A stretch of 29,145 nucleotides of DNA. It comes from Sphingomonadales bacterium (lineage in GTDB: Bacteria; Pseudomonadota; Alphaproteobacteria; Sphingomonadales; Sphingomonadaceae). Location of the stretch: contig JANYCM010000069.1 in NCBI GenBank assembly GCA_025360285.1, positions 1 through 29,145 on the forward strand, in the 5' to 3' direction. This document shows, in pieces, positions 7,950 through 16,286 of the stretch (position 1 is the stretch's first letter; the number at the start of each line of letters is the position of its first letter). The notes under the pieces are model-generated. The model ran no database searches. It saw only the letters and a program-made list of their open reading frames with translations, and had not been told where the DNA came from. The position numbers and the translations under genes are program-made.

Positions 7950-10900
7950 CAGGCGGCATCGCCGCTGGCCGCCAGCGCCGGCCCGGCCGCGGCCAACGTG
8001 GCCGCCGTCGCATCGACGATGATGTCGCCCAGCCAGCGGCTTTGTTCGGTTCCCACGGCGTCGATCAGGCCTTCGGCAAAATTGGTCATCGCCGCCAGAT
8101 CGGCAGCGCCCAGCGTCTGGGCGACCCCGCGCAGCGCATGCAGCGCCATGCTGGCGCCGGCCGCATCGCCATTGGCCAGGGCGCTGTCGATGGCCGATGC
8201 CAGTTGCGCCAGATCGCGCCGGGCGCTGTCGGCCAGGCGCGGCCGCAGCGAGGCGGGAATCGCCGCCAGCGCCAGGCTGGTCGCGGTAGCGGTATCGGCA
8301 GGCGCCACCCGGCGCCGGGCCACCAGCGGCTTCAACGCCGCCTGCAGCGCGGCGCGGCGGAACGGCTTGGTCAGCACCAGGTCCATGCCGGCGGCGTGCA
8401 GCGGCGCCAGTTGATCACTGTGTGAATGCGCCGTGAGGCCGATGATCGGCACGGCGCCGCCCGGCAGCAGCCGCGCCAGCCGTGTGGCGGCGGCACCGTC
8501 AAGGACCGGCATGCTGCTGTCCATCACCACCGCATCAAAGGGCATTTTTGCCATGGCCATCAGCGCATCAAGCCCGTTGACGGCGGTTTCGACATGGCAG
8601 CCCATGGCCTCGATCTGGGCTGCCGCGGCCATGCGCGAGGCGGCGGTATCTTCGACCAGCAGCACATGCGGTGCCTGGCCATGGGCATTGACCAGGGGCG
8701 ACTGGGCTTCGGTGGCGGCGATGGCCAGCGGCTTGCCCGATGCCAGGGGCAGTTCAGCCCAGAAGCAGCTGCCCTTGCCGATTTCGCTGTCGGCACCCAC
8801 GTCGCCGCCCATGGCCTCGGCCAGCCGGCGGCTGATGGCGAGGCCCAGCCCGGTGCCGCCGAAATGCCGGGCGGTCGATGAATCGGCCTGGGTATAGGCG
8901 GTGAACAGCCGCGGCAGCACATCGGGGTCGATGCCGACGCCGGTATCGCGGACTTCGATCCGGCAACGACCCAACGGCATCCGTGATCCCGCCAGCGTGA
9001 CGCTGCCTGATCCGGTGAATTTGACGGCATTGCTGGTAAAATTGGCGATGATCTGCTGGACGCGCGAGGGATCACCCTTCACCCAGATCGGCCCCTGGCT
9101 GTGGCAAAGCAGGCTGACGCCCTTGGCGGCGGCAGTGGCACGAAACAGGTCGCCGGTCTGTTCAACCAGCTCGGCCAGATCAAAATCAACGGCTTCCAGA
9201 ACCAGATTGCCGGTTTCGATCGTCGAATGATCGAGCACGTCGTCCAGTACCTGCATGAGGGTCTGCGAGGATCGCTGGATGCTGGCGATGGCGGCCGACC
9301 GCGCCTCGGGCGTGATGGCGGTATCGAGCACATCGAGCATGCCGATGATCCCGCTCATCGGCGTGCGGATCTCATGGCTCATGATCGCCAGGAAATCGGT
9401 GCGCGCGGCGGCGGCGGCGTCCGCCTCGTTGCGGGACCGGATCAGTTCGGTTTCGGCGATGATCTGGTCGGTGATGTCGCGGATCACCCCGAACATGGCG
9501 ACCGCGCTGCCGTCATCGCCATTTTCAACCTGGCCCTTGACCTCGACATGACGGGTCACGCCATCGGTCCGGATGATCTGCGACCGGAAGGTGAAATCCT
9601 TGCCGCTGTCGCGTGCGGCGTCGAGTGTCGCCTGCACATCGCGCCGCCTGTCCGCATCATAATAGCCGATGGCGTCTTCATAGCGCGGATGGCTGCCGAT
9701 CGGCACGCCATGGATGCGGCACGTCCAGTCCGACCAGCGCAGTTCATGGCTCGCCAGGTCGAGCCGCCAATGGCCCAGTTCGGCGGTATCTTCGGCCAAT
9801 TGCAGCAGCCGCATGCTTTCCTGCACCTGGCCTTCGCGCTGCCGTTCCTCGGTCACGTCGCGCAGCACCACGGCAAAGCCCATCAGCGCGGCCGCTTCGC
9901 CGCGAATCGGTTCGATCTGCGACGCGGCCCGAAATTGCCGGCCATCGCGCCGCTCCATGACGCGGTCATCGCTGGTCTGGCCCTTGGCCGCCGCAGCGAG
10001 CACGGCTTGCGGCACGCTCTTGATGCGGTCTTCGGGTTCAAAGAACAGGTCATAGCTGCGGCCGATGATATCGACGCTGTCATAGCCGGTGATGCATTCG
10101 GCGCCGCGATTCCAGTTGATGATCCGGCCATTGGTATCGAGCATGAACAGCGCGATATTGCCGACATTGGCGGCAAACAGGTCAAAAGATCGCTTCAGCC
10201 GTCGCCGATCCCGAACAATCCGATCCTCCATCGCATCGAAACTGGCATGAAGCTGTTCCAGTTCGGAACGGTCGGTCTCCATTGGTTCCGGGGGCACAAT
10301 TTCACCCGCATCATTGATGCCGGCGATCTTGCGCGCCCGCGCGGTCAGCCCGGCAATCGGCAAACCGACATTGCGGCGCAGCAAAACGACCAGCATTAGC
10401 GCCTGGAGCAGCAGGCAGCTTACGCCGACAAGAATAACCCAGCGCGCCGCCTGAAAGGCCGCCGAATCGACGGCGGCACCCGATTGCACGCTGAGCGCAT
10501 ACCAGCCAGGCGTGGCAACGGTGCCCAGCGCGGCATAGCCGTTCAGTTCAGGGGCCCAGCCGACGAAATGCGCCCCATCGCGGTGGTTCTGGAGAAAGCG
10601 CCACAGCGCCTGCAATTTGGGATCATCGGTCTGCCGCAGATCGAGGAACGCCTGGGTTCGCGGGTCGGATTGCCGGGTATAATCAGGGTGAAAGATCAGC
10701 TTGCCTTCGCGCGATACAAGGATTGCCTTGCGGCCCCCGGACAGCGTCGGCGTCCTGCCCGGCGCCCGGTTCCCGATGACTTCGTCCAGCAGCAGGCTGA
10801 TGCCCCAACTGCCGACATGGTGCCCGTCCCGGTCGATCGGCGTCATGCACCCCGTTGTCCAGGTGCGGCGGCTGGTATCGAACATGATCGGTTGCAGGCT

Positions 10901-11584
10901 GGTGCACATCAGCTTGCGCTCCGGATTGCGCGCCGGCGTCATGTTGCGCGAAAATTCTTCCTGCTGAAAATCGAAATCGGCCGGGGCCTGACGGCGATAA
11001 TAGGCCAGCCGGTCCGGACGATCGGGCGCAAACATGATCAGCTGGTTCTGCGGGGTGAAGAAATACAGGCTTTTCAGCTCCGGGCGCAGCCCTTCGCCGA
11101 GCAGGCGTACGGTGTCAAACGCGGCCAGTAACAGGCGCTTGTCGGCGGTGGTGAGAGCGGCCTCACCGCCGATGAAGGCACCAACGCCCTGCACCCAGCC
11201 GGTGCCGGGCAGCATTTCGCCATCGAACAGGCCATCGGCGCTGCGCCGGGTTCCGTCACCGTGGGCGGGGAATAACTGGTCGAAGCGCGCCGCGATATCG
11301 GTGTCGTTCCGCTGCTGGGCCAGTTGCTGGGTCAACAGCGCGGTGGCGCGATCCTCGACAAAGCCGATCTTTTCGAAACGCGCGTCCTCAAGCGCGGCCA
11401 GACGCGACTGGCCGATTTCGAGCATCGCCAGCGATTCGGTTATGGATCGCTGGCGGATGTCGAGCGTGATGGCGATCGTCGCCGCCATGAACAACAGGCC
11501 AATGGCCAGCGACAATTGGCCGGTCAAACGCCCGGCAAGCGTATGACGCATCCTGATGCCGGTCGGAGGTGTTGCCAGGTTCAT
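7949..11584 (-). CDS. Membrane dCache-HAMP-PAS-PAS hybrid histidine kinase-Hpt
   Basis: A 1211-residue tripartite sensor kinase. Transmembrane helix 1 (about 22-42) is followed by a large periplasmic region (about 43-380) with Cache features such as GSWGISLLLDEV and KLIFHPDY. Then come transmembrane helix 2 (about 383-403), a HAMP linker, two PAS domains (about 470-580 and 595-710), and HisKA with H737 in IMSHEIRTPMSG. The ATPase domain is intact (N852 in SNAVKFT, DTGVGI, GGTGLGLAI). The receiver has D1022 and K1073, and a C-terminal Hpt has H1149. The Hpt motif reads HALRG, with Arg in place of the usual Lys. It is the only kinase in the cluster with a complete ATP-binding domain, so it is the probable phosphate source for the relay. 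The extracellular ligand is unknown. Confidence 0.93.
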   Translation of the reverse strand: MNLATPPTGIRMRHTLAGRLTGQLSLAIGLLFMAATIAITLDIRQRSITESLAMLEIGQSRLAALEDARFEKIGFVEDRATALLTQQLAQQRNDTDIAARFDQLFPAHGDGTRRSADGLFDGEMLPGTGWVQGVGAFIGGEAALTTADKRLLLAAFDTVRLLGEGLRPELKSLYFFTPQNQLIMFAPDRPDRLAYYRRQAPADFDFQQEEFSRNMTPARNPERKLMCTSLQPIMFDTSRRTWTTGCMTPIDRDGHHVGSWGISLLLDEVIGNRAPGRTPTLSGGRKAILVSREGKLIFHPDYTRQSDPRTQAFLDLRQTDDPKLQALWRFLQNHRDGAHFVGWAPELNGYAALGTVATPGWYALSVQSGAAVDSAAFQAARWVILVGVSCLLLQALMLVVLLRRNVGLPIAGLTARARKIAGINDAGEIVPPEPMETDRSELEQLHASFDAMEDRIVRDRRRLKRSFDLFAANVGNIALFMLDTNGRIINWNRGAECITGYDSVDIIGRSYDLFFEPEDRIKSVPQAVLAAAAKGQTSDDRVMERRDGRQFRAASQIEPIRGEAAALMGFAVVLRDVTEERQREGQVQESMRLLQLAEDTAELGHWRLDLASHELRWSDWTCRIHGVPIGSHPRYEDAIGYYDADRRRDVQATLDAARDSGKDFTFRSQIIRTDGVTRHVEVKGQVENGDDGSAVAMFGVIRDITDQIIAETELIRSRNEADAAAAARTDFLAIMSHEIRTPMSGIIGMLDVLDTAITPEARSAAIASIQRSSQTLMQVLDDVLDHSTIETGNLVLEAVDFDLAELVEQTGDLFRATAAAKGVSLLCHSQGPIWVKGDPSRVQQIIANFTSNAVKFTGSGSVTLAGSRMPLGRCRIEVRDTGVGIDPDVLPRLFTAYTQADSSTARHFGGTGLGLAISRRLAEAMGGDVGADSEIGKGSCFWAELPLASGKPLAIAATEAQSPLVNAHGQAPHVLLVEDTAASRMAAAAQIEAMGCHVETAVNGLDALMAMAKMPFDAVVMDSSMPVLDGAAATRLARLLPGGAVPIIGLTAHSHSDQLAPLHAAGMDLVLTKPFRRAALQAALKPLVARRRVAPADTATATSLALAAIPASLRPRLADSARRDLAQLASAIDSALANGDAAGASMALHALRGVAQTLGAADLAAMTNFAEGLIDAVGTEQSRWLGDIIVDATAATLAAAGPALAASGDAA

Positions 11585-11598
11585 GCTGTCACCGCCCC

Positions 11599-11626
11599 AG
11601 ATAAGGCGGGCCTAGATAAGGCGGGC
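11599..11626. repeat. 13-bp direct repeat just upstream of the dCache kinase gene
   Basis: AGATAAGGCGGGC occurs at 11599-11611 and again at 11614-11626, a 15-bp period. The copy nearer the gene forms CCGCC/GGCGG pairing on the minus strand just before the ATG at 11584, which could mask the GC-rich ribosome site. A tandem GCGACCGT pair (11716-11731) lies in the same 169-bp gap. I see no clear promoter there. Confidence 0.5.
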
Positions 11627-11753
11627 GGGCGCGGGAATCCCTGGCGGCGCGGCATGAAACCCATGGCGCGGTTCTGCTACCACGGCCGCATCAGTGCAAG
11701 ATGATCATTGCATCCGCGACCGTGCGACCGTGATATCAATGCTTGCGGAACGG

Positions 11754-12251
11754 CTATTTCGGCGCCTTGGCAGCAATGGCCTCGATTTCCACCAGGAAAT
11801 TGGGGCCGGCAAGGGCGGCGACCTGTACCGTTGATCGTGCCACAAGGTTGGGGTTTTCGGCGGTGCCGAAGAATTCCTTGTAGCCGGCGTTGAATCCGCC
11901 AAAGTCCATCTTGCCGCCCAGCTTGGGATCGCCCGCCACAAACACCGTCAGCTTGACGATGTCGGACATCGAATAGCCGATCTTCGCCAGCGCCGTCTTG
12001 ATCTTGTTGAAGGTGCTGATCGTCTGGGTCTTGGTGTCGCCAAAGGCTTCGATGCTGTCGGTCTTGGCGGGATCGATCGGATTGGCCAACTGCCCGCTCA
12101 GCATGACGATCGTGCTGCCCGGCGGCAACACGACACCGCCCAGGATGAAGGCCGGCGGCGGATTGACGAGGCGGGTGATGTCGGCGGCATGGGCCGATCC
12201 GGCGGCCAGCGCGGCGATGCCGGCGAGAAGGGCGGTGGTGATCCTGGTCAT
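11754..12251 (-). CDS. RidA (YjgF/UK114) family protein with signal peptide
   Basis: A 165-residue Rid-family protein. RidA hydrolyses reactive enamine/imine intermediates and some relatives act in amine or pyrimidine catabolism. Residues 1-22 are a Sec signal peptide ending AHA-AD, so the mature ~143-residue domain should be periplasmic, unlike classical cytosolic RidA. The core has MLSGQLAN, ISTFNKIKTALAKIG and SDIVKLTVFV. The C-terminal VARSTVQVAAL...VEIEAIA retains the Arg that binds the substrate carboxylate in deaminating RidA. The ATG at 12251 has CCAGGAG 6-9 nt upstream. It lies 82 bp downstream of the TonB-dependent receptor on the same strand, probably co-transcribed, which hints that it processes an imported compound. 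Confidence 0.9.
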   Translation of the reverse strand: MTRITTALLAGIAALAAGSAHAADITRLVNPPPAFILGGVVLPPGSTIVMLSGQLANPIDPAKTDSIEAFGDTKTQTISTFNKIKTALAKIGYSMSDIVKLTVFVAGDPKLGGKMDFGGFNAGYKEFFGTAENPNLVARSTVQVAALAGPNFLVEIEAIAAKAPK

Positions 12252-12333
12252 GCGGGACTCCTGGTGGTTGCTGCCGTGCCGACATGAAGATGCGGCGAGG
12301 TTGCCCCCGCCGCATCAAGCATGATCGGGCCGA

Positions 12334-14832
12334 TCAGAATGTGACCGAAATCCGGCCGTAGTAATAGCCACCATTGAAGCCATAAGGCCCGAAAGCGAAC
12401 GGCGCGTTGACGACGTTGGAACCGTCGATCAATGTGCCCGCCGATGTCGAGCTGGTCGTGCCGGGGATGATCGGGCGGATCGGCGGCTTCTTGCTGAACA
12501 GATTGTTGGCGCCAACCGAGAGTTCGATACCGCGGACGAACTTGTAGCTGAGTTCGAGATCGGTGATCGCCGCGCTGCCGACCTTGGCTTCACTGTAGGG
12601 CGGGCCGCCGCTCGCCGAGGTCAGCAGGCTGGTCGGGCCATAGAGCGTTTCACGCAGATTGGCGGTGAACGCCCCGCTGGTGAACAGCGCGCCCAGACCG
12701 AACTTGAACTTCGGCGAGGCGGTTTCGAGATAGCTGATCGCCGAGGCATCGAACAGCGCCGTGCCGAGCAGGTTCTTCGTCACCTTGGTTTCGTTGTAGT
12801 TGCCGGTCAGCGACCATTGCACCCGGCCGAAATCGAAATCGGTTGGCAGGGTGGCGACAAATTCGATGCCGCGGGTGCGGGTATCAGCACCATTGGCAAA
12901 GACGCTGGCGCCGACAAAGGTCACCGTCGGGTCGAGGATGTTGCCATTGGCGGTGATGGCGTTGATGACATTCTGGTTGACGACAACGCCGCTGTTCAGA
13001 CCCAGCAGGGTGCCGGTGCCGACGATGCGGTTACGCACCTTGGTCTGATAGGCATCGATGGTGATCGTCAGCTTGCTGGTCGGGCGGATGACGGTGCCGA
13101 GCGAGAAGCTGGTCGATTTTTCCGGTGACAGGTTCTGGAAGCCGATGATCTTCGCTGCCGCCGAATTGGCTGGCAACTGGACGACCGCCGAGGTCGGCGA
13201 GACGTTGGTGGCCGAATAATAGGATTCAGCCAGCGTTGGCGCCCGGAAGCCGGTGGCGACCGTGCCGCGCAGCGCGAAACCATCGCTGAAATCATAACGC
13301 GTCGTCAGCTTGCCATTCCAGGTGCTGCCGAAATCGCTGTAATGTTCATAGCGGCCGGCGAGATCGACCAGCCATTTGTCGACCGGGTGCAGCGCGACAT
13401 CGATATAGCCGGCATAGGCGCTGCGCTTGTAATTGCCGGCATCGGTCGGCCGGAAGCCCGGATAGGATTGGCCACCTTCCTTGTAGATCGACCCCGGATC
13501 ACCCGAACCGATCGCGAAGGTTTCGCGGCGATATTCCGCCCCGAAAGCGACGTTGGTCGGCTTCGCCAGGCCCCAGTCGAATTCCTTCGAGACATCGAGG
13601 TTGCCGGTGAACTGCGTCGATTTGAACTGGCCATCATAGAAATTGGTCGGGGTGAAGCCGGTGTCGGTGTAAAGTGAGGCGTTGGCCGAATCGAGCGTGC
13701 TGATCTTGTTGGTGTCACCGCCATAGGTGCCCGACAAGTCCCAGTGCCAGCCATCCGACGTGCCCTTGACGCCGCCGGTGAAGGCAAAATCATCTTCTTC
13801 CAGCGATTCCAGCGGCGAGAAGCCATTGGGGAAGGGCAGGATGGTCACGCCATTGACGACGCGGCTGATGCGGTTGGGCAGGCGGTAGTTTTCATGCGCC
13901 TGGGCATCGCGGTGGCCATAGCTGCCGAAGCTGTACAGCTGGACATCGCCGAAATCATAGCCGGCGTTGTAAACAGCGGTGGACAGCGTGGAACGCGCAT
14001 CACCGACGATGGCATTGAGGTTCGGCCAGCCGGGAATGCTGGTCCACGATGCCGGACGGCCCGACAGGGCGACGCCATTGCCATCGGCGAGACGGCGATC
14101 GGCACCGCCCTGCTGGCTGAAGCCATGGAAACGATGGAAAACCGTCAGGTCGAAAAAGCCCGATTCGCCCAGCTTGGTGGCGATGCGGCCGGTTTCGGCA
14201 AAGGTCTTGCCGCCGCCCTTGTAGTAACCGCCGGCGGTGCCCGACAGGAAACCGCCTTCGCTGTCCGATTTCAGGATGATGTTGATGACGCCGGCAATGG
14301 CATCGGAACCATATTGCGCGGCGGCACCATCCTGCAGGACTTCGATACGCTCGATGGCGGCCGGCGGGATCAGGTCAAGGTCGGGCGAAGCGGCACCCTG
14401 GTAAGGTCCGCCCAGCACATGGAGGTTGGCGGTCGGATGCCGGCGCTTGCCGTTGATCAGCACCAGCGTCTGGTTGGGGCTGAGGCCGCGCAGGCGCGCC
14501 GACAAGGTCAGGTTGGCGGTATCGCCACCAAAGGCTTCGGCGGTGAACGATGGCAGGATCTGGCTGAGCGCCTGGATGAGGTTCGGTTGGCCGACCCGGG
14601 CGAGCGCATCGGCACCCAGCACCTGGATGGGGGCGGCGCTGTCGGCGGCCTTGATCCCGGTCTGGCGGGTGCCGGTGACGATGATGGTATCGGGTTCTTC
14701 AGTGGCTGCAGCGGCGGCGACCTTGGTCACCTGTGCCTGGACGCCTGAGGTGGCAAGGCTGGCGATGGCCAGCGCAACGCCGGAAACGGCCGCGCGGCGA
14801 AAATGGCGTGAAGCAAGCGTCAATCTGATCAT
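12334..14832 (-). CDS. TonB-dependent outer-membrane receptor
   Basis: An 832-residue gated outer-membrane transporter powered by TonB-ExbBD. It has a signal peptide (about 1-34, ending GVQA-QV), a TonB-box-like EPDTIIVTGTRQTG (about 45-57), a plug domain (about 60-175, with LRGLSPNQTLVLINGKRRH, IERIEVLQDGAAAQYGSDA and GVINIILK) and a long beta-barrel ending in aromatic F (GRISVTF). The ATG at 14832 has CAGAGG upstream and gives a proper signal peptide; a longer reading to 14940 adds a Cys-rich, unlikely N-terminus. The substrate is not evident; sphingomonads carry many such receptors for siderophores, sugars and peptides. It is paired with the exported RidA downstream and is divergent from thymidine kinase. 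Confidence 0.95.
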   Translation of the reverse strand: MIRLTLASRHFRRAAVSGVALAIASLATSGVQAQVTKVAAAAATEEPDTIIVTGTRQTGIKAADSAAPIQVLGADALARVGQPNLIQALSQILPSFTAEAFGGDTANLTLSARLRGLSPNQTLVLINGKRRHPTANLHVLGGPYQGAASPDLDLIPPAAIERIEVLQDGAAAQYGSDAIAGVINIILKSDSEGGFLSGTAGGYYKGGGKTFAETGRIATKLGESGFFDLTVFHRFHGFSQQGGADRRLADGNGVALSGRPASWTSIPGWPNLNAIVGDARSTLSTAVYNAGYDFGDVQLYSFGSYGHRDAQAHENYRLPNRISRVVNGVTILPFPNGFSPLESLEEDDFAFTGGVKGTSDGWHWDLSGTYGGDTNKISTLDSANASLYTDTGFTPTNFYDGQFKSTQFTGNLDVSKEFDWGLAKPTNVAFGAEYRRETFAIGSGDPGSIYKEGGQSYPGFRPTDAGNYKRSAYAGYIDVALHPVDKWLVDLAGRYEHYSDFGSTWNGKLTTRYDFSDGFALRGTVATGFRAPTLAESYYSATNVSPTSAVVQLPANSAAAKIIGFQNLSPEKSTSFSLGTVIRPTSKLTITIDAYQTKVRNRIVGTGTLLGLNSGVVVNQNVINAITANGNILDPTVTFVGASVFANGADTRTRGIEFVATLPTDFDFGRVQWSLTGNYNETKVTKNLLGTALFDASAISYLETASPKFKFGLGALFTSGAFTANLRETLYGPTSLLTSASGGPPYSEAKVGSAAITDLELSYKFVRGIELSVGANNLFSKKPPIRPIIPGTTSSTSAGTLIDGSNVVNAPFAFGPYGFNGGYYYGRISVTF

Positions 14833-14910
14833 GTCATACCTCTGGTTGGAAAGCGACCGCGCCGGCCCGCAACAAGGACCAGCAGTTGAAAAACACACAA
14901 ACGTCTTGGA

Positions 14911-14929
14911 TTCGGCAAAGCATGCCGAA
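14911..14929. promoter_or_regulatory. Inverted repeat in the TonB-receptor leader
   Basis: TTCGGCA-AAGCA-TGCCGAA is a perfect 7-bp inverted repeat with a 5-nt centre, 79 bp upstream of the receptor start. On the minus strand it follows a T6 run rather than preceding one, so it is not an intrinsic terminator in either direction. It could be an operator or a leader hairpin. Confidence 0.35.
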
Positions 14930-15090
14930 AAAACGCTCAACTTTTGTCTTCCCCACGGTCACCAAAGGCGACAGGATCAACACCCTTTGCGGGCTTTATT
15001 GCGATCCCTGTGCTGCAACCAATCTGGATTGACTTGGCCTGCCCGCGCAAGCCCCCGCATTGTTGCCCTCAACTTCTGATAGGGACTGTT

Positions 15091-15111
15091 GCACAAATGT
15101 AACATGTGTGC
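15091..15111. promoter_or_regulatory. 21-bp near-perfect palindrome in the receptor/tdk divergent region
   Basis: GCACAAATGT-A-ACATGTGTGC: the two 10-bp arms match at 9 of 10 positions around a single central A. It sits in the 340-bp non-coding gap (14833-15172) between the divergent TonB receptor and thymidine kinase genes, 62 bp before the thymidine kinase ATG. The size and symmetry suit a dimeric repressor operator. No confident -35/-10 pair was recognised in the gap. Confidence 0.45.
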
Positions 15112-15172
15112 GGCGCCATGCCACAATTGCGCTGGCGGTTGACCGGTGCGCCGCGGCGCGGGACAAGCGCCC

Positions 15173-15775
15173 ATGGCCAAGCTGTATTTCTACTATGCCT
15201 CGATGAACGCCGGGAAATCGACGATCCTGCTGCAATCGAGCTTCAACTATCGAGAACGCGGCATGAACACCTTGTTGTTCATCGCTGGCATCGATGATCG
15301 TTACAGCGCCGGTACCATCGCCTCGCGCATCGGGCTGACGGCACCGGCGACGGCGTTTCATGCCGACACCGATCTTCACGCCCTCACCGCCGCCGCCCAT
15401 GCTGAACAACCGCTGCATTGCGTGCTCGTCGATGAGGCGCAGTTCATGTCGCGGGCCCAGGTCTGGCAGTGCGCGCGCATCTGCGATGATTTGGGCATCC
15501 CGGTGCTCGCCTATGGCCTGCGCACCGATTTCCAGGCCAATCTGTTCGAAGGCAGCCAGTGGTTGCTGGCGATTGCCGATGTGCTTTCGGAAATAAAGGC
15601 GGTGTGTGCCTGCGGTCGCAAGGCGACGATGAATTTGCGCATCGATGCTAAGGGCCGCGCCATCGCCGCCGGGGCGCAGACAGAGATTGGCGGCAACGAC
15701 CGCTATGTGGCATTGTGCCGCCGGCATTTCAAAGCGGCGTTCACCGGCGCCGCCGCAACGGGGGACTTTTCATGA
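15173..15775 (+). CDS. tdk: Thymidine kinase (type II)
   Basis: A 200-residue enzyme phosphorylating thymidine or deoxyuridine with ATP, in nucleotide salvage. Walker A is ASMNAGKST (9-17, K15). DEAQF (87-91) carries the catalytic Glu and Walker B Asp, followed by YGLRTDF and the lasso/zinc region with CACGRKATMNLR and CRRHF. The ATG at 15173 gives the canonical MAKLYFYYASMNAGKS start; the in-frame ATG 27 bp earlier adds an unlikely extension. The stop overlaps the next gene's ATG by 4 bp (ATGA), so translation of the two is probably coupled. Confidence 0.95.
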   Translation: MAKLYFYYASMNAGKSTILLQSSFNYRERGMNTLLFIAGIDDRYSAGTIASRIGLTAPATAFHADTDLHALTAAAHAEQPLHCVLVDEAQFMSRAQVWQCARICDDLGIPVLAYGLRTDFQANLFEGSQWLLAIADVLSEIKAVCACGRKATMNLRIDAKGRAIAAGAQTEIGGNDRYVALCRRHFKAAFTGAAATGDFS

Positions 15776-16251
15776 CCGATATCTACAGCTTCGACGCCAA
15801 GGCCATCGACGGCAGCACTGTTTCGATGGCGGATTATCGCGACAAGGTGCTGCTGATTGTCAACACCGCCAGCAAATGCGGCTTCACCCCGCAATATGAA
15901 GGGCTGGAGGCGCTGCACAAGCGCTATGGCCCGCAGGGTTTTGCCGTGCTCGGTTTTCCCTGCAACCAGTTCGGCGGCCAGGAACCCGGCGACGAGGCCG
16001 AAATCGCCAGTTTCTGCAAGCTGACCTATGATGTCGATTTCCCGATGTTCGCCAAGGTCGAGGTCAATGGCGATGGCGCCAGCCCGTTGTTCAAGGCGCT
16101 GAAGAAAGCCGCCCCCGGCCTGCTCGGCAGCGAAGGCATCAAGTGGAACTTCACCAAATTCCTGATCGACCGCAAGGGCCAGGTCGTCGATCGTTTCGCC
16201 CCGACGACCAAGCCCGACGCCATCGCCGGCGAGATCGAAAAGCTGCTCTGA
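15772..16251 (+). CDS. Glutathione peroxidase family thiol peroxidase
   Basis: A 159-residue Cys-type glutathione peroxidase-like enzyme that reduces H2O2 and organic peroxides. The catalytic tetrad is visible: C36 in NTASKCGFTPQY, Q70 in NQFGGQEPG, and W125 and N126 in KWNFTKF. C82 in IASFCKL is in the place of the resolving Cys of thioredoxin-dependent members, so thioredoxin rather than glutathione may be the reductant. GGGGGA precedes the ATG, which overlaps the thymidine kinase stop. The aminotransferase follows after 35 bp on the same strand. Confidence 0.95.
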   Translation: MTDIYSFDAKAIDGSTVSMADYRDKVLLIVNTASKCGFTPQYEGLEALHKRYGPQGFAVLGFPCNQFGGQEPGDEAEIASFCKLTYDVDFPMFAKVEVNGDGASPLFKALKKAAPGLLGSEGIKWNFTKFLIDRKGQVVDRFAPTTKPDAIAGEIEKLL

Positions 16252-16286
16252 CAGCGTCATTCCTCCCGCAAGCGTAAGGTCCGGCC

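Noticed and set aside
11695..11712. TGCAA...TTGCA inverted repeat around ATGATCAT between RidA and the dCache kinase
   Set aside because: The symmetry needs a one-base bulge and the site is not near a recognisable promoter, so it is too weak to list as a regulatory site.
14911..14929. Hairpin near an A/T run taken as an intrinsic terminator
   Set aside because: The T run precedes the stem on the strand where T occurs, and A follows it on the other strand, so it cannot end transcription in either direction. Kept as a possible operator.
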